Positions 27,293-37,600 of a stretch of DNA of 64,000 nucleotides are shown here, piece after piece. Both the position numbers and the translations under genes were made by a program. Source of the stretch: Granulicella sp. (GTDB lineage Bacteria; Acidobacteriota; Terriglobia; Terriglobales; Acidobacteriaceae); assembly GCA_027452215.1 (NCBI GenBank), contig DAIDGQ010000039.1, forward strand, positions 62,001-126,000. The letters are read 5' to 3'. How positions within the stretch are numbered: the first letter of the stretch is position 1; every line of letters begins with the position of its first letter. The notes beneath the pieces are model-generated. The model was not told the DNA's origin, made no database searches, and worked only from the letters and a program-made list of their open reading frames with translations.

Positions 27293-28399
27293 CTACCAGA
27301 TGCCCTTATCACTGCCAGTGATTTTGTAGCCGATCGCAGCGGCCGTTGCGAGCGCAGGCAACAATCCAAGCCGCGCGCTGCTTTCCAACTCCCGCCTGCG
27401 AAGCAGGCCCGCGAACTGCGAGCGATAGAGCCTAACGGACTGCGGCAAAATCGGAACGCGAAGAAAGCCTCCTCCGAAGTGCATCACCGTTCCATCAAAT
27501 CTCGCCGCCTCCTTGACGACCGCCGGCAACGCCAGACCCGTCCCGCGGAAGCGTTGGACATAATCCGACACCAGCACGAGGTACGTCGCAACACCTTCCC
27601 AGATCCCGGCCGCCTCCGCCGACGACTTGAGATCGTCATAGTCAATCGCACCAGACTCGACCAACATCGCCGAATCGATGACGTCGCACAACCGGAAGTA
27701 GAAGTGCCGATACATGCGTTGCAGCGTCGAGATCATCAGGCGGTCAGAGACCGATGCCACGCGAAACGTCTGGCCGTCGAACTCCAGCACCCGGGCTCGC
27801 CCCGGCAGATTCGATGCAAGCACCAACTGCTCGCCCGTCTGGCCCAGCCGCCCCGCGTGTACCTCCACCGATTCCGGCAGTCCGGGGATGAGGAAGTTCC
27901 ACTTGGACGCAAGCCTGTCTCCCCAGCTTCGCGAGTCAAGCTGCGCCCCAAAACGCCTCTCCATCAGGGAACAAATGTCCTCTGACGAAGCATTGCTGTA
28001 CAGGTCGATATCGCTGCCGAAATCCGGCCAGTGGTCGAGTGATTTGATCACCGTAAGATCGAGCTTCTCTTCCTCGAAGGCGTCGCAGATGATGCGCAAA
28101 AAGGATGTAGCTTGATCAATCCGCGATCGCTCTTCAGCAATCGCGGTCGCTGCCCACTCGGCACGAAGCTCGTCCTGCGCAGCGACCATGATCTCGCAAT
28201 AGACCTCCATCGCACGCACCACAACGTGATTGCGGTGCGCGAGGGCAAGCAGTGCGCCGAACTCTTCCGCGGTCAGGCTTCGAAGCTCGGTCGCCAGCGA
28301 TGAGTGCCGCGCGACTGCGTCCTGCGAGAGCAGAAGTACAGAGAGCGTCGTCATCATCGCCTCATTCGAGACGGGTGAAATGGAGGGCGTGGCTGTCAT
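27293..28399 (-). CDS. Nucleotidyltransferase-fold protein (NTP_transf_5-like)
   Basis: 368 residues from ATG 28399 (AAGGAAGG upstream; the track start 28501 overlaps the previous gene). An N-terminal helical part precedes LTVIKSLDHWPDFGSDIDLYSN, which fits the K-x-n-D-I-D metal-binding signature of the uncharacterised nucleotidyltransferase family PF14907. The substrate is unknown. This family often occurs in polysaccharide or peptide-maturation loci. It follows the TPR gene by 16 nt and is probably co-transcribed with it. A hydrophobic stretch near the C-terminus (LGLLPALATAAAIGYKI) may be a membrane anchor. Confidence 0.65.
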   Translation of the reverse strand: MTATPSISPVSNEAMMTTLSVLLLSQDAVARHSSLATELRSLTAEEFGALLALAHRNHVVVRAMEVYCEIMVAAQDELRAEWAATAIAEERSRIDQATSFLRIICDAFEEEKLDLTVIKSLDHWPDFGSDIDLYSNASSEDICSLMERRFGAQLDSRSWGDRLASKWNFLIPGLPESVEVHAGRLGQTGEQLVLASNLPGRARVLEFDGQTFRVASVSDRLMISTLQRMYRHFYFRLCDVIDSAMLVESGAIDYDDLKSSAEAAGIWEGVATYLVLVSDYVQRFRGTGLALPAVVKEAARFDGTVMHFGGGFLRVPILPQSVRLYRSQFAGLLRRRELESSARLGLLPALATAAAIGYKITGSDKGIW

Positions 28400-28415
28400 G
28401 AAACCTTCCTTCGAA

Positions 28416-29591
28416 CTAATGCGGAAGCGGTTGAGTCGAAGTATCCGGCGAGGAATTGCCCACAGCGGGGCTCTTCGTAGACGAGTCAGGTTGATTGGCA
28501 TCCTGACTCCTGCGCTTCAACTCGAACGTGCTTTTCTGCTCAGGATGCCTCTGCGACTGAGCATTCAATTCGAGGTTCATGTAGCGGTGATTCTCATCCG
28601 CAATCGCTACCAGATGCTCACCCGATGAAGATGATTGAGTAGTCAGACCGACACGCGCGTCGGCGTCATCGGCCTTCTGTGCCCTCGCGTAGTATGACTT
28701 GGCTGTCTCAAAGTCGCCCTCTCGCTCCGCAACGTACCCGAGATTATTCAGAGCAAAGGCGCTCTGCGGATTCTGGGAGTACGCCTCGATGAAATCCTTC
28801 TTGGCTTCCGTCCAGTTGTTTTGGTTGGTTGCAGCAACTCCGCGGATCGCCAGCATTTGGGCACGCATCTGACGCTGATCCATCTTCGCCATCCGCTTGC
28901 GCAGATTGGCGGCACTGTCCGCAGCCATCTCGCTGACCGGCTTACCTCTCCAAGCCAGGTTGCGCGTCACGACCACGGCATCCGTCGAATGCGATGCAGC
29001 GACCTGGTCATAGTAGCCAAGCGCCGCCTCCAAATCTCCCGTAGCCTCCTGGGCTACACCTAGATTGTTGAGCGTAAATGGATTCTTCGGATCAAGCGCC
29101 AGAGCTTCCTTCAATAGAGCCTCAGCCTCAAAGCCGCGATCCTGAGACAGCATCTCCATTCCCAGAATATTGAGACGATTCACGCGCATCGAACCTGTCT
29201 TCGAGAGGCCAAGAGCATCCATCATCGGCTTGCCGTTTAGCTCCTTGGCACTGCTGCGCTCAATGGTCGCTTCACAGCGCTGCTCCCCCGCGAGTTTGTA
29301 GAACTTATCTGCCCGGTCCACCTCACCCTGCAACTCCGAGACATATCCCAGATTCGTCAGCGTGAAGGGGTCGGCAGGATCGTAAAGATACGCCTTGTAG
29401 AAAAATCCATCTGCGAGTTCGTAGCGATGCTTTAAGATCGCATTGACGCCGTCGCGATTGAGTCGCTGCACAGGAGTCAGATCGCTGTGTTTAGGCATCG
29501 TGATTCGCAGATACTTTGCTGCGCCAGCCGGAGAAGCGGCGCAGACCACGAGAGGGATGATTGCAAATAGGGTAAAACGTCTGGGAGACAT
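28416..29591 (-). CDS. Exported TPR-repeat protein
   Basis: 391 residues: signal peptide (FAIIPLVVCAASPAGAA, cleavage near 24), then at least five TPR-like helix pairs recognisable from NPFTLNNLGVAQEATGDLEAALGYY and SAFALNNLGYVAEREGDFETAKSYY, and a Ser/Gln-rich tail. Likely a periplasmic scaffold for other proteins. It shares an operon with the nucleotidyltransferase-fold gene 16 nt downstream. The intergenic region upstream (29592-29733) is AT-rich and probably a divergent promoter shared with the plus-strand exported protein. Confidence 0.75.
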   Translation of the reverse strand: MSPRRFTLFAIIPLVVCAASPAGAAKYLRITMPKHSDLTPVQRLNRDGVNAILKHRYELADGFFYKAYLYDPADPFTLTNLGYVSELQGEVDRADKFYKLAGEQRCEATIERSSAKELNGKPMMDALGLSKTGSMRVNRLNILGMEMLSQDRGFEAEALLKEALALDPKNPFTLNNLGVAQEATGDLEAALGYYDQVAASHSTDAVVVTRNLAWRGKPVSEMAADSAANLRKRMAKMDQRQMRAQMLAIRGVAATNQNNWTEAKKDFIEAYSQNPQSAFALNNLGYVAEREGDFETAKSYYARAQKADDADARVGLTTQSSSSGEHLVAIADENHRYMNLELNAQSQRHPEQKSTFELKRRSQDANQPDSSTKSPAVGNSSPDTSTQPLPH

Positions 29592-29733
29592 ATAATGAAA
29601 TGACTACCTTCCTCAAAATGCCAGCTATAACTGCCAGCTCAAGTGTTACGTATGCTTATTAGAGTACCGTTTTGGCATATAGGTTAGCTACAACTTATAT
29701 CGCTGAAGTAAAAAGAATCTGAGGCCTCTACCT

Positions 29734-30612
29734 TTGCCGCCCAAGCATCACACATCTATGCTCTGCTTCGCTACAGCAATTTTGATCAGCACAGTAGCGA
29801 TCGCTCAAATGCCCTCCCAGGCTCCCTCGTCGGCCACCGCCCCGCATTCAGCGACCCAGACAACCCCTCGAGATCCCCTGCCCCCCTCGCCCGGGGGAAG
29901 GAGTACCGTCATGGGTGGCGAAATCCGCACGGTAGACCCAGTGCGGGACCAACTTATCCTGAAGGTCGCGGGAGGCCAGTCGATCAAGATCTATTTTGAC
30001 GAGCGAACCCAGGTGTATCGCAATGGCACAAAGATCGACGTGCTTGACCTGCATCCCAGCGATCACGCGTCCGTTGAGACGACTCTGGACGGCACTGCCC
30101 TCTTCGCGCTCAGAATTCATATGCTGTCGAAGGTACCCGGGGATGAACTGCGTGGCCGGATCGTGAGCTACAACTCCAGGAAAGACGAACTCATCCTCAT
30201 GGCGAACTCCTCCCATGAGCCACTCACCCTCCATCTTCCCCCAGATGCACCGGTCGCAACGATCGCGCAAGATGGCTCCTCAAAGCAACTGCAGGGGCCG
30301 GCCAGCTTCATTCCCGGCTCGGTCGTCGATGTGCGCTACACCGGAAGTAAAAGTGGTCGAGGCATCATCACTGGAGTTGATATCCTCGCAATTCCCGGCT
30401 CGACCTTCATCTTCAGCGGAACACTTTCCTCCATGGATCTGCACATCGGACGGCTGATCGTTCTCGATCCGCGTGATAACAAAACCTACCCCATCGAATT
30501 CCCTCCAACCCTGCTGCCGGTGATGCGAACACTCCATGCAGGATCGATCGTGAAGGTGGTCACACTCTTCGACGGCACCCGCTACGTGGCCAGCCAGATC
30601 ACAGCGCAATAG
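29734..30612 (+). CDS. Exported beta-rich protein, unknown function
   Basis: 292 residues from TTG 29734, with GAGG 9 nt upstream; ATG 29758 is an alternative. A signal peptide (FATAILISTVAIAQ) is followed by a Pro/Thr-rich linker and repeated small beta domains: MGGEIRTVDPVRDQLILKVAG, LRGRIVSYNSRKDELILMAN and FSGTLSSMDLHIGRLIVLDP. The repeated pattern of a G-x-I start, D/R turn and L-I-L strand looks like OB or DUF5666-type modules. No catalytic residues are apparent. It is convergent with the phosphoesterase gene. Confidence 0.6.
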   Translation: MPPKHHTSMLCFATAILISTVAIAQMPSQAPSSATAPHSATQTTPRDPLPPSPGGRSTVMGGEIRTVDPVRDQLILKVAGGQSIKIYFDERTQVYRNGTKIDVLDLHPSDHASVETTLDGTALFALRIHMLSKVPGDELRGRIVSYNSRKDELILMANSSHEPLTLHLPPDAPVATIAQDGSSKQLQGPASFIPGSVVDVRYTGSKSGRGIITGVDILAIPGSTFIFSGTLSSMDLHIGRLIVLDPRDNKTYPIEFPPTLLPVMRTLHAGSIVKVVTLFDGTRYVASQITAQ

Positions 30613-30637
30613 GCCGCACGACGACCGATCGCCTAGC

Positions 30638-32821
30638 CTAAGGCCCGAACGATGTTGGAGTGCATGAGTTGTACCCCAACGTTGTATCCGAGACCGGGGC
30701 AGGAGGCGTAGGAGGCGTTGCCCAGGGAATCGTCGTGAAGTCGAAGAAGTCCAGGAGATTGGGCTGCGCCGCATCCCTCGCGGTCAGGTGTGCCGACGGC
30801 CCGATGAAGCGGTTCTCCACAAACTTTATGATCGCAGTATGGTCCATCGGTACGTGAGACACATAGTGCTTCCGCGTGAAGGGCGAGAAGACAATATTGG
30901 GGAGACGGAAGCCAAGCTGCGCGGATACCCCTTGGATGGCCGCGGCATCGGTCGCTGTAGTACCGGGGTCGGACGACCTCAAATCACAATGCAACGTCGG
31001 AGTACCACCCGCCGGCAGGCATGGGCTGTAGCTATCCGGATTCACCGCAATCGTCGCAATATCTGGAATACTCGCCACCGGCGTACTGCCAACTGTCGCA
31101 TCGGTGTAGTCGTTGGAGTGTCCGGGCACTGGAGGAACGTGATCGTAAGGACCGCCCCCTTCATCGTAGGAGAGGAAGAATACCGAGTCCTTCCACTCCG
31201 GACTGGTCATGAACGCATTCACAACCGTTGCGACCTGCTGCTGCCCTGCCAGAACAGATTGTCCCGATCCCGGATGCTCGTCGTTGTTGCCGTACCCCGC
31301 TTCAATGAAGGCGAAGCTCGGCAGCGTGCTATTGGTCAGATCGGTATAGTAGCTCGACAACGGCGCAATATGATTTGGATCGATGCAGAAGGAGTTCGTC
31401 GTATCGCCCACTATGCTCGAAGCCTGGGTCGGAGCTACGCAGGCTGCACCGGTTGGATTCTCATAGAGATACTTATAGGAGTAAGACAGGTAGGAGAAAT
31501 CCGTCGCCGGATACGATGCGGGCCCTCCCGGGCATTCATCCGCATGCAGGCATGAGCCCTGTGTCACTGTGTAGTAGACCTTCCACGAGACGTTCGCCTG
31601 ATCCAGCTCCTGGAAGATATTGGGAATCGTGAGTTGCGGAAGGTGGTCATCGTTACCCGGATCAAAGACGAGACCCTGCGTCGTCCCCCCGGTAAATGTA
31701 GCAATGCGATTCGGAATACTCTTGCTCGAGAGCGGCGAGAACCAGCGGTCAGAGACGGCGAACTGCGACGCCATGTAGTAGTAGTAGTTCAAAAATCCCT
31801 GGTCGTAATATCCCATCGCACGCTTACCCGTGAAGTCGGTAAATGAGCCGGCACAAATCGAATTGCCGGTCGCAGCGCAGTCTTTCGCATAGTTCTCTGC
31901 GGTGTGCACAAAGCCGTCCATCACGATCGAACGAGTCAGGCTGAAGTCATAGCGACTAACATCGCCATAACTCTCCAGCCAGGATGAGGTCTCATCGTCA
32001 ATACAGCTGCTGGTGAATTTGAAGAGCGGGTAAGAGGTTCCCTCGTCGCTCTGATTGCTGATCTTACTTAGCTTGTCGTCGATACCGTCCACGTTGTAGG
32101 TCTTGCCATCCGCGCCAATATTCCATCCATTTGCTGCGCGGTACGGATTCAGCATTCCAAAGTAGCTATCGAACGAGCGATTTTCCTGAAGCATGAACAC
32201 AACGTGATTGATCGACTGCAAACTACCCGGCGCCGTCACCGTTACCGTCGCGGTAGCAGATGCCGTCCCTGAGGAGCCCGTCGCGGTTGCGGTATAGGTA
32301 GCCGTTGCGGCCGGACTTACCGCTTGCGTACCGCCAGTCGACGACAGCGTGTACTGATTGCCATCTCCACTCACGGATACCTGTGTGGCATTCGTTGCTA
32401 AAACCGTAAGCGTCGACGAACTTCCTGCGACAATCGAGGCAGGGTTTGCCGTGATGCTCACCGTAGGCGGTGCAAGAGGAACCACAGTCACCACAGCCGT
32501 GGCCGTGGCCTTGCCCCCTGTCCCCGAGGCGGTCGCCGTATAAGTGGTGGTCGCGGCAGGAGTCACCGTCCACGTCCCGCTGGACGACGACAGAGCATCG
32601 CTGCTGCCATCCGATCCGCTCACCGTCACTTGCGTCGCGTTCGTCGACATAATCGACAGCGTGGACGAACTGCCCGCTACCACCGACACTGGGTTAGCGC
32701 TCAGCGCTACAGTCGGAGGAGGGCCCGGCTGAGTGCTCATATTGGAGCCACACCCGGCAAGCATCACGAGCAAGGAAAGACTGAGCAGCGACCTTGTCAT
32801 CTGATTCGTTAAGCTCAACAT
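30638..32821 (-). CDS. Phospholipase C/acid phosphatase-type phosphoesterase lipoprotein with two Ig-like repeats
   Basis: About 727 residues. The lipoprotein signal ends LVMLAGC. Two near-identical roughly 90-residue Ig-like modules follow, each starting NPxSxVAGSSSTL and ending YTATAxGxxGxAxATxxVTV. The catalytic domain then begins with INHVVFMLQENRSFDSYFG, the signature of PF04185 phosphoesterases (bacterial phospholipase C and AcpA), with FLSYDEGGGPYDHVPP and HYVSHVPMDHTAI carrying further metal ligands. Likely a surface or periplasmic hydrolase of phospholipids or phosphate esters. The start is uncertain: the track begins at 32881, I use ATG 32821, and ATG 32800 is also possible. The Ig modules probably arose by tandem duplication. 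Confidence 0.88.
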   Translation of the reverse strand: MLSLTNQMTRSLLSLSLLVMLAGCGSNMSTQPGPPPTVALSANPVSVVAGSSSTLSIMSTNATQVTVSGSDGSSDALSSSSGTWTVTPAATTTYTATASGTGGKATATAVVTVVPLAPPTVSITANPASIVAGSSSTLTVLATNATQVSVSGDGNQYTLSSTGGTQAVSPAATATYTATATGSSGTASATATVTVTAPGSLQSINHVVFMLQENRSFDSYFGMLNPYRAANGWNIGADGKTYNVDGIDDKLSKISNQSDEGTSYPLFKFTSSCIDDETSSWLESYGDVSRYDFSLTRSIVMDGFVHTAENYAKDCAATGNSICAGSFTDFTGKRAMGYYDQGFLNYYYYMASQFAVSDRWFSPLSSKSIPNRIATFTGGTTQGLVFDPGNDDHLPQLTIPNIFQELDQANVSWKVYYTVTQGSCLHADECPGGPASYPATDFSYLSYSYKYLYENPTGAACVAPTQASSIVGDTTNSFCIDPNHIAPLSSYYTDLTNSTLPSFAFIEAGYGNNDEHPGSGQSVLAGQQQVATVVNAFMTSPEWKDSVFFLSYDEGGGPYDHVPPVPGHSNDYTDATVGSTPVASIPDIATIAVNPDSYSPCLPAGGTPTLHCDLRSSDPGTTATDAAAIQGVSAQLGFRLPNIVFSPFTRKHYVSHVPMDHTAIIKFVENRFIGPSAHLTARDAAQPNLLDFFDFTTIPWATPPTPPAPVSDTTLGYNSCTPTSFGP

Positions 32822-32916
32822 GTCTGGTCTTGCCTGATCGCAGGGATGGATAGTGTTTCTCCAAGTATTCCCTACTTGCAACTACAAGACAAGGACTGCG
32901 CCGTAATCCTTATGGG

Positions 32917-34275
32917 TTACCCCGGCTGACTATGGGTAACCTCTCCAACCGTTACTTTGGGAAGTAGGCTCGTTCGCTGCGCCCAATGCGCTGTCGAGTC
33001 GCCTTGCTCTTGAGGGACAGAACCAAACCAGCGCCTGCGGAGTCCCTCAACTGTCTTCTCACCCGCGATCGTCCGCTTGAACTTATGCAGCTCGAACCAG
33101 CGCAGATAGTTCCGCGTAACATTCGCCATCGTCATCTGCACGCCGGCTTCGTAGTTATACTCCGACATCTTCCGCTGAAGTTCAGGAGACTGCAACAGCG
33201 TCACCAGCTTGTCGGCGAGATCGGTACAATCCCCTTTTTTGTAAAAGAGGATGGCCATGTCATCGTCTGCGGCCATGCAGCGAAAATCAGGAATATCAGC
33301 GCATACAATCGGCACTCCGAACTCGCACGCCTGATGTGCAGGGCCACTGGAGCCGGTCGACGAATCGTAAGGCATTACGAGCAATGAACTCGTGGCGAAC
33401 AGCTTCGGAACATCTCCTTCGGGAACATAACCCAGAAACTCGATAGGCAGGCCCGCAGGCTGCGCATCCCGGATCGACTCCCAATACCCCGCTGCCGCCG
33501 GATGGTTTCCTCCTGCAATCACCAGCCTCGCATTGGGAACCTTCTCCAACACGGCGGGGAAAGCCTCAATTAGTTTGTCCAGCCGCTTATACGTTCCCCA
33601 GTTCCCGAAGGCCAGAATGCGAAGCTCCGGATCTCCACGCTTGGTAAAGTCAGGAGGGCTCGGTATCGTGGCAAAGGTTCCATGGGTTCCGACGATGATG
33701 TTCTGCGCAGCATACTTCGTCATCAACGTACGCCGATAGTCCGAGAGCAACACCGACACCGAATTCGCTCGCAGCAAAGAGCGCGTCGCCAGATCGGTAC
33801 CCTTGCGATACAACTTCTCGCGCGACAGACCGTTGCTCGAAAAATCAACGTGTTCCACGATGTGATGCAGGGTGATGTGCGTATAGAACCCCGCGGCGCG
33901 CGTGAGCGCTGGCGCAGTCAGTCCCGCAAACGCGGCAACCGGGCTGTCTGGAGCACCAAAGCTCGAGAAGACCAGGTTGAACCACACCACATCCGGCTTC
34001 AACTGGCGAACCATATTCAAAAGGTTGAGAGGGGTCGTGAGGCTGCCAAACTTCCAGCAGCGAATCACGTTCACACCCGGCAGCTCTTGCAAGCACGGGC
34101 GATGGGCCGGATCAACGGCGGTATCTGTCCCGAGCTCATCTCCCTCGAGCACATCGGCTAGGATCGTCAACTCCACATTCTTATGGCGTTGAAGCTCTTT
34201 CGCGATGTGGTAGGAATATTCGCTCAGCGGTCCAATACTAGGAGGAAATGCTGCAATCAAACAAATCTTCGTCAT
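32917..34275 (-). CDS. Glycosyltransferase, GT4 family
   Basis: 452 residues from ATG 34275 (MTKICLIAAFPPSIGPLSEYSYHIA, the usual N-terminal Rossmann strand of GT-B enzymes). The C-terminal half has ILAFGNWGTYKRLDKLIEAFPAV, LVIAGGNHP and EFLGYVPEGDVPKLFATSSLLVMPY, matching the donor-binding half of GT4 retaining glycosyltransferases. The E-x7-E type site appears as SSGPAHQACEFGVPIVCAD. Likely adds a sugar in surface-polysaccharide assembly. The track start 34326 adds 17 residues and lacks support. Downstream of the large TPR gene on the same strand. Confidence 0.88.
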   Translation of the reverse strand: MTKICLIAAFPPSIGPLSEYSYHIAKELQRHKNVELTILADVLEGDELGTDTAVDPAHRPCLQELPGVNVIRCWKFGSLTTPLNLLNMVRQLKPDVVWFNLVFSSFGAPDSPVAAFAGLTAPALTRAAGFYTHITLHHIVEHVDFSSNGLSREKLYRKGTDLATRSLLRANSVSVLLSDYRRTLMTKYAAQNIIVGTHGTFATIPSPPDFTKRGDPELRILAFGNWGTYKRLDKLIEAFPAVLEKVPNARLVIAGGNHPAAAGYWESIRDAQPAGLPIEFLGYVPEGDVPKLFATSSLLVMPYDSSTGSSGPAHQACEFGVPIVCADIPDFRCMAADDDMAILFYKKGDCTDLADKLVTLLQSPELQRKMSEYNYEAGVQMTMANVTRNYLRWFELHKFKRTIAGEKTVEGLRRRWFGSVPQEQGDSTAHWAQRTSLLPKVTVGEVTHSQPG

Positions 34276-34647
34276 AATGCCTATGTGATGACAAATTTGC
34301 CTGGATAGATACCCAGACCTTCGCATCTTTCCGGAAGCTTTTGCCCCTCGGAAATTTGATATTAGCAGTTCTGAAAGATTGCGAACCGTTCATGTCCCAC
34401 GAAAGGACGTTTTTTCTGCCAGCGGCGCTGTCGTGCCGACAGCGTTTAACTGGCCCGCACCCGACTTCCACACCCAGTCAAGACCCTAGCCGCGAATGCC
34501 CGGTTGCCCACCTCTAGGACGGAACAACTCGGGCCCCGGCGCTGGTGCGGTCCTTCTCCCCCTCCCTGCGCTGCAGGAGAGTGTCGTCAGGCGCTCCCGC
34601 GGGTACCGGGCGAGGCGATCAGGCCCTCGACGGCACGTTCCCATCCC
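34276..34647. other. 372-bp intergenic region with one hairpin
   Basis: Between the large TPR gene and the glycosyltransferase. It holds a perfect stem-loop CGCTGTCG-TGC-CGACAGCG (34426-34444) followed by TTT on the plus strand, and a T6 run near 34410. No open frame with coding character was seen; the plus-strand ORF at 34504 is antisense to the TPR gene end. Confidence 0.5.
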
Positions 34648-37600
34648 TTAGAAGATCGTGAGGCTTACATAGGGCCGAATCTGACTATGCCCCTGCGTGA
34701 AGTTCAGGAACGTCTCTTCCTGCACCCCCGCCGAAAAGCGTATCGGATACTTCAAACGAAGCTTCCGAGTGCTCTCCGTGAAGGAGCGATTAATTGGCCG
34801 GGTATAAGAGACCGCAAATCCGTTCTGCACGGCATCGTAGACATGAAAGCTGCGCGTGCTCTCATAGGAGCTGGTCGCCTGAATATCCCAGTAGGGCGTC
34901 GGTGAGTAGTCGATTGTTCCCGCCGGCCGAATCGCCTGGGAGATCGACGAACCCAGAGGTGAAAATGGCACAATCCGCCACGCCCTCCGGTCCTCCATAA
35001 TCGCCTCCACGTTCAACTCCTTCGAGAACCGGTGCGTAAGCCCGATATAAGACGACGTGAAGTAGTCTTCACTATTTCCGAGCGATTTCGAGTCGAACTT
35101 CTGGTCGTTGACGCCCCAGCCCGTGACCAGCGCCGTCTTCCCCCACGGTGCCCCGACGCGGAAGTTTACCGCCCCGATGGCCGACTTGCTACGCATTGCG
35201 ATCTCTGTGAACGGCCCAAACTCGTATGTAAAGAATCCATCCGCAGAGACAGCATTCAGGAAGGATGTCGTGGTGAAGTAGGTGAACACCCGCAGCAGGT
35301 TCTGATTCAATACCACCGGCGACAAGGCATCGCGACGAATCGTCCCTTGAAGCCCGCTGTTGAAGGTCACCACATTCGATCCAATATGAAGCGTAGGGTC
35401 CAGTCCAAGGCTCGTCGTATAGTCCGTCGTGTCGCGGTGTACGATCGAGTTCGTCGCTGGTACGGAGATGATGCCGCGAGCATTGCGCAACTGGAAGAAG
35501 CTGCCGTTCGGAGGCAGGTTGTGAGCATGCACATGGAACGCGCTGATCCAACTGGTCTCGATTGATGACCGAGGAGGAGGCAACTGCGCAATATCCGTGC
35601 TTGGAACCGGGCCGTTCGGACTGTCCAGCTTGGAATCCAGCACATAGACCGTGGTGTCTTCAAAGATGGGTTGAATCGTGAGATTCGACAGCACACTCAG
35701 CGTCGGATTGATGCGGAAGCCCTCATTGGCTCCGGCCTGCAGGAGTCCTTGCTCAGCCGTCTGATCTGCCCCTGAATCGGTAGACGCCTCGGCGAAGGTC
35801 GAAAGGGCCTCGGTCGTGCGGTGCTGCTGCTGCTCCAGCGCAGCTTGCGCCAGAAGAAACTGGTAGTCAGCCTCGTTATCGTCCGTCTGCTTTACGGCCG
35901 CCAACTCGGCTGCCGCCAGCCGCGTCTCGCCTAACGCAAGATAGCTATTGGCCAGCCCGATGCGAACCGACATATCCGGAGCACCGGCTTGCTTGGCCCG
36001 CTGCAGGTAGGTCTGCGAGAGCTCGTACTCATGAATCTGCTGGAAGAGGCTGGCAGCCTGAATATATTGATCGCCGGTAGCCGGGACAGTGTCGCCGGCT
36101 TCGGCCTCCATCTGCGCCAGGGCGATCTGCCGTTCCACATCCTCTGTGTGCCCCTGCTCGGCCATCAGCCCGGCAATCGCCAGCCGCACACTCACCCGGT
36201 TGCTGTTGGGCACCAGCAGCGCCTTACCGAACTGCTCCATGGCTCCGGCCTGGTCCCCCAGAGTGCTCAACGCCTGCCCAGTGGAGACGTAAATATCGCT
36301 GACCCGCCCCAGATCCGGGGCCGGATCCTTGCCTGACTCGGGCATCTCGGCATACTTCTCCGCCAGCTGCACGTTAGCCAGAGCCTGCTGCCGGTCATGA
36401 AGATTAGCGTACGAGCGAGCCATCAACGCATAGATCGATGCATTCTCTGGAAGGTACTTCGATGCCATCTGCAACTGCGTCACCGCATCCTGATAACGTC
36501 GCTCCGCGAAGAACACATTCGCCAGCCCCAGGTAAAGGGACCCGTCCGTGGGATCGAACTTCAGGGCAGCGTTATACTCCGCTGCGGACTTACCTAGCAG
36601 CCCCAGCCGACCATACGCTGTTGCGCGGATCATATGGACCAGCTCCGTATCGCCGCTCGTAGCCTCGGCTAGTTGAGTCTGGCGAATCGCCTCCTGCGGA
36701 TGCTGCAGGTTCAGCTCCGCAAACGCGAGTCCCATGTGGGCTTCGGTGTTTTTCGGCTCACGCTTGATCGCCTCCGCGAAGTCATGGGCAGCCTCACCGG
36801 GCTGGTGCAGATCATTCAGCACATACCCGCGGTTAGTATAGGCTGTCACCACGTTCGGATCGCGATTCAACGCCTCAGTGAACGCCTTCGCCGCCAAGTC
36901 CATCTTGCCATCATGCTTGTATACGTATCCGGCCAACAGTGGGATATCGGGATCCTTGGGGAAGACGTCTTCGTACTGCGTGGTCAGCGCCTGCAGCTCT
37001 GCATACCGGCCAAGATGAAGTAGATCGTACCCGAGATAGACCACCACATCCCGGTCATGGGGCAGAACCTTAATCGCCTCGCGGCCGATGTCAGCCGATT
37101 GCTGGCTCTCGCCCATGAAGCTGAAGTACCGCTCCTTCTCCCGAAGCACCTGCGGAGCCGACTCCATCGGAGCCGTCACCCGGTGCAGCCACGTGCCGGC
37201 CAGCGGAAGATCGTGGCCCTCGATCGCCGCGTTCATGCCTCCCGCCACCATCAGAGAGTTCTTCGGAGCCAGGACATAGCCCCTCGCATACGCCGTCTCC
37301 GCTTTGCCATACTCGCCAAGCGCTGTATACATATCGCCCAGCGCCAGAAACGGCACGTAGGAGGTCGGATAGTCTCTCGCTAACAGCTTGAAGTACTTCT
37401 CCGCATCGGCGTTATTCCCGGCAGCTCGCGACGCATACCCGAGGGAAGTAAGAGCGAACCGGCTCTTCGGGTCGATCGCCAGCGCCTTCTGGAAGACCGC
37501 AATCGCCTCCGTGGTCTTCCCCATCTTCATCAACAGGTCGCCATACAATTGCAGGCTGTTCGGATCCTTGGGAGTCATCGCCAGAGACTCCGTCATGTCC

